Source: Mastigamoeba balamuthi (lineage: Eukaryota > Evosea > Mastigamoebida > Mastigamoebidae). Taken from it: a stretch of 64,000 nucleotides of DNA. The position numbers and the translations under genes were made by a program. Where the stretch lies: positions 292,943 through 356,942 of the forward strand of contig CACRSC010000068.1 of NCBI GenBank assembly GCA_902651635.1. The letters run 5' to 3'. Shown in pieces: positions 1 to 9,104 of the stretch. The stretch's first letter is position 1. Every line of letters begins with the position of its first letter. The notes beneath the pieces were generated by a model. That model was not told the DNA's origin, did not search any database, and saw nothing but the letters and a program-made list of their open reading frames with translations.

Positions 1-1574
1 ATGCTGTTGGCGACGAGCCAGTGGACGATGGCCGAGGGGACGTAGACGTTGAAGGTCTGGAGGGCGATGGTCATCTTGGACGTCTGGTTGGCCATGTCCT
101 TGATCTCCGACACGATGCTCCGGAACTCGGGGATCCCGTTGTCGAAGTCCATCTTGGAGACACACTCGAGGTGCTGGTTGATCCTCCCGATCTGCCTCAC
201 GATCGCGTTTGAAGACAGCACGATCAGCACCACGAGGACCGCCAGGCCGGCAAGAACGGTCGCGGACACGATAAGCACAAGATTTCTATTGTTGGCCATC
301 TCGATGTCGTTCTGCTCCAGCACGTTGCCCGTGAAGTCCTTGACCGGGGACACCAGCACGATCCACCACACCGCGTCCGAGGTGCCCCCGGCTGTCTGTG
401 CCACCTTGGCGACGTCGTACATCGCCTCTCGAGCTGTGAAGCTCGCCTTCTCCCGGGCACCCCCTGTGTTCGCCAGCCAGGCCCGTGCGGTGTCGCGGTA
501 CGTCGTGGTCGGGTGGGACCAGACGGTGTAGGGCCTGTTGGTGGCGTTGTCGGTCACGGCGCCCAGCGTGGAGCCCAGAAGCGTCAGGTTCTCGTCGTCG
601 TTGAACAGGAAGGCCAGGCCGTGCGCCGAGGTGGGGAACTCCGCGAAGAACGGGGTGAGGAAGTCGAGTGAGGATCCACACACGACGAGGCCGTCCGCCT
701 CTGGGCCCGCGGCCCAGGGGGGCAGGGTCAGCAAGAACAGGACCACCTGCTGGTGGCGCACCTCGTCGTCCCAGTACGTCATCCACTGGCTGCTGGCGTT
801 GCTGGACAGGTATCTGCTCATGATGGGCTTTCCCGTGGGGTCGTAGCCCGTGGTCCTGGCCACCACCACGCTGTAGTCGGGCTTCCACGTGTCCATGGGC
901 ACTGAGAACGTCGTAACGCTGTTGTTGTTGGTGCCTCTGTCGTACACCGTCCACCCACACCTCTTGGCGCTCAGCCGCTCGGCCGACACGATGTGGATGC
1001 CGTGCGTGCTTTTGAATGAGATAACCTGCGTGTGAAAATGCACGCATGGGATGGGAGTCAGTTATACAGCTCCATCGTATCGCAAGGGACGGAATGGCTT
1101 TGGCACGATTCTGGACAGGCCCGTGAACAGCCTCATGACGGGCAAGATCACTGGCTCGAACTTGGGGAGATCCTGCAGTGCAGAGGTGGTGTTGAGGAGG
1201 TTTGGGTGGTAGAGCAGGTTGTTGACCACCGCGTTGGCAGCGGTGACCGACTTCTGCAGGTGCTCGGACAGCGCGGCCTGCGCGCCCGACACCACGACGG
1301 CCCGGAACTGCTCTGCCTGGGTCGCGATGCTCTCCCTCGCCACGTCCGAGAACGCGGAAATGCTCGAGTACCACGACGTTGCGAAGGGGACGACAGTAAT
1401 GAGGCCGTGGGCCAGCGAGCTGGTCACTGCCAGGCCCACGAGGATCAGCCGCAGGGACACCGAGCAGCGCTTGTCTTCCTTGAAAAGCCTCGCGGCGCCC
1501 GCGTGCGCGGCCAGCACCAGCGAGCGGTCGCTTCCTCTGTCCCTCGTCCCCGTTGTCTCCGGCATCTGGCTCAT
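1..1574 (-). CDS. Receptor-type class III nucleotide cyclase, N-terminal part (cut by window edge)
   Basis: This is the 5' part of a membrane receptor cyclase related to the two copies at 9.1-14.7 kb. The start is the ATG at 1574. Exon 1 (1574-1107) encodes a short cytoplasmic leader, a first membrane segment and the start of the extracellular sensor. An 81-nt intron (1106-1026, GTGCCA...CAG) follows, and exon 2 runs from 1025 off the left edge. Exon 2 encodes the rest of the sensor, with many Asn-glycosylation sites, then the second membrane segment and the start of the linker. The catalytic domain lies outside the window. Exon 2 is almost identical in DNA to the copy at about 10.0-11.0 kb, while exon 1 and the intron are clearly diverged. 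This is a mosaic pattern. The cyclase assignment rests on that homology, not on catalytic residues seen here. Confidence 0.8.
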
Positions 1575-2059
1575 CCGGAATACCTCTGAGATTGATTCTC
1601 TCCTGCTAAAGACTCTTAAACGAAATGGGAAAAAGGCGGCGTTTTGAGACCAAAATGCCGAGTAAGCCGTCGCCGAGTTCTTGGGCGATCACCACAAAAT
1701 ATCACACGGGAAATGCCATTACCCTCTCAAGCTTATGGAGAGTAGGGGGTCCTTTACTCCTTTTATGCCGAACGGTGATTATACTCCAACCACCTTAAAA
1801 CCGCACAGAAAAGGGCGGGGCAGAGACTGGCGCCGATGCCACCAGCAGAGAAGGTGCGGATATTTTCGGGCACCCTATCTATCATTCCATGTTTTCTCCG
1901 AGGTCACAGATCTAGTCTTGCTCTGGTGTTCCCCGCTAAGGCAGAAGCGAGCTCTAGCATCACGTAAAGACTTGTGACAGACGTGGTTGAGACTCCATAG
2001 GCCAAGACACCACCGTTTTCCCCGTTTCAGCGGGAGGCCTGACATCTCCAAAGAGAGGA
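1575..2059. other. Intergenic stretch, no gene seen
   Basis: This lies between the partial cyclase and the decayed cyclase copy. It would hold the promoter of the leftward gene. I see no convincing coding exon, tRNA or repeat. Base composition falls from the GC-rich gene into the AT-richer block that follows. Confidence 0.4.
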
Positions 2060-2880
2060 ATACAGCAAAGCTCAGTGAATATCTCTCGAGACTACAGAGC
2101 CATTCTGAAGGGCCAACACTGTATGCTGCAGATACCGGGAACAGTGGACAGAGAGGATGTCCGCTCAGCGTTTCCGGCTGCTCCCGCCAGCACGAGGCGC
2201 TTCAGGGAGGACAAGCACTACTTGGTGTCTCTCTGCCTGATCCTGGTCATAGCCAGCTCAATGGCGAATGGTGCCATCACAGTTGTGCCCTTCACCACCA
2301 TGGGACGCGAGCATCTTCACGTTATCGGATGTGGTGAGGGAGAGCATCACAGCCCAGTGGCAGCAGTTCTGCACTGTCTTGGTGGCCAGTGCACAGATCA
2401 CGCTGGCTGAGCACCTATGCTGCAAGACCTCACCGAGTTCGAGCCCGTGTTCCTGCCCATCATTTTCCTTTTAGATCCAAGCAATTCTGTCTCTCACAAC
2501 ACATGAATATTCATGTACAGGTCATTTCCTTCAAGAACGCCACGACATTCACTTTGTGTCTGCAGAGCGGCTGAGCATGAAGAGGTTCAGGTGGATGGTG
2601 TACAACAAGGACATTAACAACAACAGCATCACGACGTTCCCAGTTCCCATGAACAGAAGTCCAACTACCGCATGGTGGCCAGGATGACCAACTATGACCC
2701 CATCCATGGGGAAGCCCATCATGAACGTGTTCCTGTCGACCAATGCCAGCAGCCCGTGGATGACGAGATGTGCCACCAGCAGGTGGTCCTGTTCCTGCTG
2801 CACCTGCCCCCCTGGGCTGTGGGCCCCGAGGTGGATGATCTCATTGTCTGTGAATCCTTACTTGACTTCCTCAACATGTG
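2060..2880 (+). pseudogene. Decayed copy of the receptor cyclase sensor region
   Basis: Pieces in different forward frames match the N-terminal leader, first membrane segment and sensor domain of the intact cyclases. The leader and membrane segment are recognisable around 2190-2300. From about 2540 the sensor matches resume, with HDIHFVSAERLS and INNNSITTFPVPM, and near 2790 VVLFLLHLPPWA is kept. Frameshifts separate the blocks, parts are missing, and no second membrane segment or catalytic domain follows before the satellite DNA. The copy is also more AT-rich than the intact ones, as expected of an old, unconstrained copy. I read it as a dead host gene fragment. Confidence 0.8.
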
Positions 2881-3330
2881 GGTCCACTACACACTGCTAC
2901 AGATATCCTTCAATATATATTGCTACATGTGGGTCCACTATGTGCTGCTACAGACATCCTTTGCTACACACTACTATGCACCTTCTGCTGCATGGTACAA
3001 CACATCTATGCTTCAGCTACAGTGTGTAGTGAAGGTCTGTGTAGCAGCATGTAGCACACATAACGTTAATATCACCATGGATCACTATGCTGTATAGCAA
3101 AGGATGTATAGCAGTGCATTGTTTCACCATCTGCCCTGCACTGCTATGCACCCTTTGCTTCATGCTACTACATATGGGTCTGCTATGCTGTATAGCAAAG
3201 AGTGAATAGGGTAGTTCTACCATCTGCTACATGCCACTATGCTGGCTGCCACTACATGCTGCATCACAGGGTCCACTATGGTATGTAGTGGCATTCTTCA
3301 CTACATGCTGCTACACAGGGGTTGCTGGTC
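2881..3330. repeat. CTGCTACA/TGTAGCAG palindromic satellite, block 1
   Basis: A degenerate short-period repeat built from CTGCTACACA-like units and their reverse complements, with frequent A/G and C/T variants. The block begins directly after the decayed cyclase copy. The small open frames here are by-products of the repeat. Confidence 0.75.
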
Positions 3331-4699
3331 CCTCCTGCATTATCATATATCAAAATGCAATTGAATCAAGCAATCATTATTTATTGATGGAAGAACATTC
3401 AGCAGCAGCTTTCACCACTTGACCGAGACAGTCCCACTGAGTGCACTGTTCCTGTGAGGCACATGTACTCCAGCCACTCATCTGGGACCAGTTCCCATAA
3501 CAGAATCTGGGCCACAGCAGCAAAGTTGAAGTACTCAGAGCACCTTCATGACTCAAAGACCGTGACTGATCTGGGGGCAATGCTGCTTATAAGCACCTTT
3601 CTGAGGCATACAATCCTGTTGCCCAGAATTCTCCTTCCTGTCTCGTCCGGGACACTGCTGCACTGCATCAAAGCTGCAAGGACTGGCTTCATATCCCAGG
3701 GAAGCTTGTGCATTGGCTCTCTTAGCTGGCAGAGAAACGGTTCCTCTATGTAGAAGAACGTGGGGTTGATGATAGCTGTCATGGTCAGGGCCACTTCCTC
3801 CAGTCCTGGGGTTGTGTGAGTGTTTTTCCTGTGCAAATTCCTGTGGTAATAACTGGGGTAATTACCGCGGGAATTTGTAATAGGAAAAACGCTTGGAGTG
3901 GTTGCATGAAGTGGGTTTTAAAAAATTAAACTCAGCATAGGTGGCATAGAAATCTATGGCAGATTCGTTCAAGTGGCGCAGTATGAGTGGGCAAGGGCCT
4001 GCCCGACCTCCCTACCTCACTTCCTTCTGCCCGCCCATGGGTGCGTCCTAGAGTACATAGCTGACAGCATTCCTGATGCTCTTCGCACCACAACAGGCCA
4101 TAATGGCTGTGACAGGCCCGTCTCAGCACTGCCCGTGGCTTACAAGACTGGTGCCACGGATTGATTCCAATGAGTAGGAACTCCTGTGGCAAAAAAACAG
4201 CTACGGGAATAACTGATGTCAGATGGTAATTACCGCGGGAATTTGTATGGGAAAATGCAATACAACCCTGCTAGTGTAGCATGTGCAGCCACCACAGTAT
4301 GTGAATTTGCTGCCCTCTTTATTGCCCTTCGGAATTGTGCTATGTCTCAGCTTCCACCCAGTCAGCTTGAGGTCAAAGAAGTCCTTGTGACTGCTCAGGC
4401 AGTCTGTGCATAGCCTGTCAGACTCCCTTCTCCCTGGGGATTTCACAGAGACGTTCTTGCACTGCTTCATGATGTCTGCTTGCTGTGATACCACAAAGGC
4501 ATACACCCAGCACATCCTGAGATCTCCACACGGCATTCTAACTCTCATTCGATCAGGCTTCCCCACAGACACCCTCCTGTTGTCTTTCTTGGTTCTTTGC
4601 TTCCTCTCCTCTCTTCCTGTGCTTAGTCTCCTGGTCTACCAGCATACTCTTTATTGCATCAGCTACTATGGAAGTGAACTGTCTCAATTGTCTTAAGCT
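3331..4699. other. AT-richer spacer with decayed sequence of unknown origin
   Basis: Short reverse-strand open frames (3546-3836 and 4219-4572) look like remnants of coding sequence but match nothing I recognise. A hairpin at 3820-3892 and a related motif near 4226-4256 suggest mobile-element ends. The stretch lies between two satellite blocks and may belong to the same transposon-rich insertion as the Harbinger remains further right. Confidence 0.4.
3820..3892. repeat. Imperfect inverted repeat (about 32-nt arms)
   Basis: The left arm GTGTTTTTCCTGTGCAAATT (continuing to about 3851) is the near reverse complement of the right arm, which contains GGTAATTACCGCGGGAATTT and ends AGGAAAAACGC. The arms are separated by only a few bases, so the unit could fold into a hairpin. 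The right-arm motif recurs in the same orientation at about 4226-4256. A small foldback element or terminal inverted repeat would explain both. Confidence 0.6.
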
Positions 4700-5030
4700 C
4701 ACGTCAAGCAATGTAGCAGCACATAGTGAATCCTGCCACAGCAGTGTGTAGCATGATGAATGAACCTATGCAGTATAGTGGAGGGTCCGCTACACATGAT
4801 GTGTAGTGGCACGTAGTGGCATCATGTGTAGCAGTGTAGCAGCATGATGTGTAGCAGTGTGTAGCAGACCCTCTGCTATGCTGCATAGTTCATTCATTAT
4901 GCTATGCACTGCTGCAGCAGGGTTCACTACATATGAAGGCACTATGCACCACTACACATAAAGGTGCTATATGCTGTTACACATGAAGGTGCTATGTGCT
5001 ACTACATAATTGAGCAGCCCACCTATTCAC
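4700..5030. repeat. CTGCTACA/TGTAGCAG palindromic satellite, block 2
   Basis: The same degenerate unit as at 2881-3330, present in both orientations (for example GTAGCAGTGTGTAGCAG near 4850), fading out into CTACACATGAAGGTGCTAT-like units by about 5010. Confidence 0.7.
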
Positions 5031-5249
5031 TACAATCCCTCTACATTCCCTTTCATACCTAAATCAAGTGATTAAACAACACTTTTAACTGTCATCAAAA
5101 GGGCAGGCAGGTCATGTTTTTGCTTTTGGGAGAGAGGAGCCCAGGGTAGCAGAAAACGGTTAAGTAAGAAGAGTAGGAAGAGAGATCACTGAGGACCAGC
5201 AGGTATCTGAGAAGAGAATGAATGGACCAGCATCAGCTCCCTGGTCTGC

Positions 5250-7440
5250 ATGCCTGCCTCAACAGCATGTGTGTCAGAGCATTTATCTGGAAAATATTTG
5301 CTTGTATTAACACAGAGAGAACAAGGGAGAAAGGGGGAAGGGGGTTTCATACCTCATAATAAGATCGTTCAGAGTCCCACCAAGCATCAGCATAGCCTTG
5401 AACCCAGCCCTGACCTCTCTAAAGGTACAGGGTGGATGGGCACGCTCCTTACTGGGCTTAGCACTGAAGATACTAAGGAGGTCACGTGACATCATCATGA
5501 GGGCCAAGATCTGCTGCTTCTCCTGCAGTGCCCTCCTCTGCATCTCATCTGACTCCTACACAAGATCTCCTTGTCAACCTCCTCTGCCTCGTCCTCAGAT
5601 TGCTCACTGTTGCTGAGATGTGGTGCAGCAGCAGCAGCAGCTTGTGACTAGTGCAGCTGCTGCAGTGCCTAAAGTAACATTAGCAGAGGGTGTGTGGTAT
5701 GGGAATAAAGGAGAAAAGAGAGAGAATACTACATACCTGCTCTTCTGAGAGATCTAGGTCTCTGTCCTGCTGAGATGGAAGTATCACAGTGATAATCAGC
5801 CTGGCCTGCCCAGTACAGCCCTTGTTTTTGTTCTTGCGCTTGTTCTTGTACTTCTTGGTGGGGGTTTTGTGCAGCGTGTCCTTAATGCATACCTTTTTTT
5901 TTCAAAAAGCCGTTATATGACATCAATAGCAGCATAAGAAGGGCGAGGTCAAAAAAGAATCAAAGATTTGCACTGTGGTACTATTGTCTGTGTAGCAGGC
6001 GAGTATGCTAAGCTGAGCAGAACAGCATTAAGGAAGTCTGTTAGAGATTATGATTAACATTCTGCTATGTGCTGCTAAATGGGTATCTTCTGCTATGCTA
6101 TATAGTAGAAGGCACTGAAGTGCCTTCTGCTACGTGATGTAGCAGACACAATGCTGTAGTAATGCATTGCAGAAGGTCTGCTATACAGTGCTACACTGAT
6201 ACTCTCTGCTATATAGCATAGCAGAAGGCACTAGAGCACCTTTCACTATGTGTTTAGTGTAGCAGATCCTAGTTAGTGTAGCAGCAGTGTGTAGCAGACC
6301 TTTCACTACGAGTCACTACACAAATACCTCCACTATGCTGTGTAGTAAAAGGTGCTGGAGCACCTTCTGCTACACAGTGTAGCAGATCCAATCATGTAGC
6401 AATGTGTAGCACACATACCTTCACTACACACCACTATGCAAATACCTCTGCTACGCACTGCTACACATACCTCTGCTATGCATCACTACGCAAATACCTC
6501 CACTACACACTGCTACACATACCTTCACTACATGTCGCTATGTAAATACCTCTGCTATGCAGTGGAGCAGACCCTGTGCAGCAGTGTGTAGCAGATCTGC
6601 CTTTGCTACACATCACTACATGACATCCACTACACAGTGTAGCAGCCTCCATTCCACTACACACTGCTACACAGGTTTCACTACGCACTGCTGCAGCAAT
6701 TCACTTCTGCTACACTACGTAGTAAAGCATGCATAGCAGTGTGTAGCAGAACTGGATCTGCTACAGTGCATAAAAGTGATTGATATGCTGCTTCACTCTC
6801 TCTTTGATGCTCTAGCAGATCAGCCTTACTAGACATTGCTACATAGGCTCTGCTACACTGCATAGCAGACCCACTCATCACTACATGCTGCTACACTTGT
6901 CATTACTACACCATGTAGCAGATAAACCTTTACTACACAGTGTAGCAGACCCTGCATGGCAGTGCAATGTGGATCTGCCTCTGCTACACATTACTACATG
7001 GACTCTGCTATGCAGTGTAGCAGACCCCGTTCTGCTATGCATGCCTACACAGGCTCCACTATGTACTGCTGCTGTAATTTACTTCTACTGCACTATGTAG
7101 TGGAGCATGCATAGCAGTGTGTAGTGAAACTGAGTCCACAAAAGCACATAAAGGTGATTAATATGTAAGGGAAGACTCAGGGGAGAAGGGGGAAGGAAAC
7201 CCATACCTTAAGGTCCTTGGCATCATATCAGATGACTGGCAGTGCCCATGCACGCAACTGTCAGTCTGTTGGCTTCCATTTAAATTTCGGGCTGTACAGC
7301 ACAGTCATATACTCAGCAACAGCCCACAACAGTGTGTGAAGACTGTCACTTTTCCATGACTGCACAGCCCCCGCAGAAGACAGTGACACTGTGGAGCAGG
7401 GGGGGGAGAGAGAGGTGGGTGAAGGGGGACCACAGCCATG
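5250..7440 (-). pseudogene. Decayed second gene of a PIF/Harbinger-type element (Myb/SANT-like)
   Basis: Reverse-strand exon-like pieces are spread over this stretch. Around 7380-7205 a frame reads WKSDSLHTLLWAVAEY, then KFKWKPTD, which has the spacing of tryptophans and hydrophobic residues of a Myb/SANT-like DNA-binding domain. It carries in-frame stops. It ends at a GTATG donor-like site. A second, Lys-rich piece (TPTKKYKNKRKNKNKG, about 5890-5840) and a third, acidic piece followed by a helical one (about 5620-5310) are also followed by GTATG donor-like sites. Harbinger elements usually carry a transposase and a separate Myb-like gene, and the transposase remnant lies immediately right on the other strand. 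The satellite block at 6.05-7.14 kb lies between the first two pieces. Confidence 0.45.
6050..7140. repeat. CTGCTACA/TGTAGCAG palindromic satellite, block 3 (largest)
   Basis: About 1.1 kb of the same repeat. Perfect or near-perfect palindromes such as CTGCTACACAGTGTAGCAG occur near 6364 and in variant form near 6191, 6631, 6927 and 7011. The spacing is irregular, so this is not a simple head-to-tail tandem array. Confidence 0.8.
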
Positions 7441-7559
7441 TGTTGAAGATGAGAGGAGATGCTGAGAGGAGAAGAGAGTGTTTTTAATTGACTTAGAAAA
7501 AACAGGCTAGGTATATTATCACTTCAATCAGTTGTTCTGTGAATCAAACAAGAAAAAGA

Positions 7560-8750
7560 TGATCTTTCATTATTGCTGCCAAAATAGCCAGGCAGCAGTG
7601 TCTCCTGTACAAGCTGCATAAGTCCATTGCCAAAGCACACTGAGCGTACCCTGTCCAATTCCTGAAGCGGGTATTTCAGTGCTATGGAGGGCCAGAACCC
7701 CCTCTCTGAAGCTGGAGGACCTGCTGGGCCTGCTGCTGTACTTCAAATGCTATGCAGTGCTTGCCTCTGAGACGTCCCTGGAGGCTTCTGATCCAAGAAA
7801 CTTCCGGCATGTGATGGCTTGATGCTGGCTCAACCTGGCAGAGCATGTCAATGAGATGGAGGTAAGGCCCACTTCATTTTAAACGCATTTTATCTACTAA
7901 ATGAAATCAGTATAAATTCATTATTTAATCATTTGATATTTTCGGGCATGCATGCATCCGTTTGCCAATTTATTCTAAAATGCAAAACGTGTGTTTATCA
8001 ATTCAATTGCTTATTTAAATGCAACCACAGATGACTTACTTATTTTCGAAAATGCACAGAGCGTCTGGAATGCCCAGACTTCTGAGGCCAACAGGCTTCC
8101 ACCACTCTGGTCTCGTACAATCCACGGGTCTGTGGATGTCAAGGCCATTGATATCTCACGGCCCAGCAAGAAGCAGAACAAGTTCTACATTGGCAAGTAC
8201 AAGGGGCACGTGGTAGATGCAGGTGATTGTCAACAACCAGGGCATTCCCATGGACGTTCAAGGGTTGTACAAGGGGGTTTGCCATGACCTGAAGATCTGG
8301 CAGAGCTCAGCTCCACACATGAAACTGCAAGGAGGGACACTACTGCTGGCTGACAATGCCTATGTCAGTGTCCCAAGCAAAGCTCCTGACCCTCTTCAAG
8401 CATGCCTCTCTGTTTGACTCTGTCAATGGAAGGCAGGAGAACTGCACTCAAGTACACCAGGTTCGAACGCCAGTGGAACCGTGTTCACAGGTGCTGAAGA
8501 AGCAGGGTAGAGCACTACCTGTACTTCATGTTCCGATTCATCATCAAGTGCAAGAAGTTCAAGGGGAAGAAGGTGATGAGCAATGTCCTGCTGAGGTCAG
8601 CTATCACAATCATCACGAACCTAGATGCCTGGTAACCTCAGTGAGATCTTCCTGCACCGTATACCAGGGAGGCCTGGTTTCCCAGACCACCCCAGTGAAA
8701 AAGCCAAAACAGAGATTTGACAAAATTGTGCTAAATGCACTGAAATAGTG
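7560..8750 (+). pseudogene. Decayed PIF/Harbinger-like DDE transposase (DDE_Tnp_4 type)
   Basis: An N-terminal piece (about 7690-7860) reads LKLEDLLGLLLYFKCY, like the helix-turn-helix region of DDE_Tnp_4 transposases, and ends at a GTAAGG donor. After an AT-rich intron-like gap, an exon from about 8055 reads LPPLWSRTIHGSVDVKAI, then FYIGKYKGHVV. After a frame change comes NNQGIPMDVQGLYKG, CHDLKIWQSS and GTLLLADNAYVS, the typical order of this family. FERQWNRVHRC near 8462 fits the C-terminal part. The first catalytic motif, normally an IDG, reads IHG. In-frame stops and frame changes show the copy is dead. No clean terminal repeats were found. Confidence 0.7.
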
Positions 8751-9104
8751 CTACATGTGATGCATTGGATGGAAATGCATCGCTAAATTATTGCAATAAT
8801 GGCTACTAGTGCAAATATTGTGCTAGTGATTGAAGTGATGCATAGCGATAGAAAAAATTGCTATACGCTGGATTGTGGTCACATAGCACTACAATCGCTA
8901 TTAGCAATGTAGCACTATTTAGCGCTAGATTTTGCCCATAATTAGCGATTGAAGCGCTTAAGTAGTAGAAATAACATCGCTAAAGATTTATCGCTCCATG
9001 TGCAAAAGTCACAGCTATGACCGAAACGTTAATTTTGAGTCTCTTTGTTTTCTTCTTGGGATTTTCGAAGAACTGTTTCAAACGCGAGGAAACTAAAAAT
9101 CTAT
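8751..9104. other. AT-rich stretch with scattered AGCGAT/ATCGCT motifs
   Basis: No gene is visible. The motif TAGCGAT and its complement ATCGCTA recur about every 30-60 bases in both orientations between roughly 8770 and 8995. This may be the 3' end of the decayed transposon or a separate short repeat. The right part is the 3' flank of the leftward cyclase gene. Confidence 0.45.

Noticed and set aside
2881-7140. A CRISPR array
   Set aside because: Repeat units are degenerate, irregularly spaced and palindromic with no unique spacers of equal length, in a eukaryotic setting.
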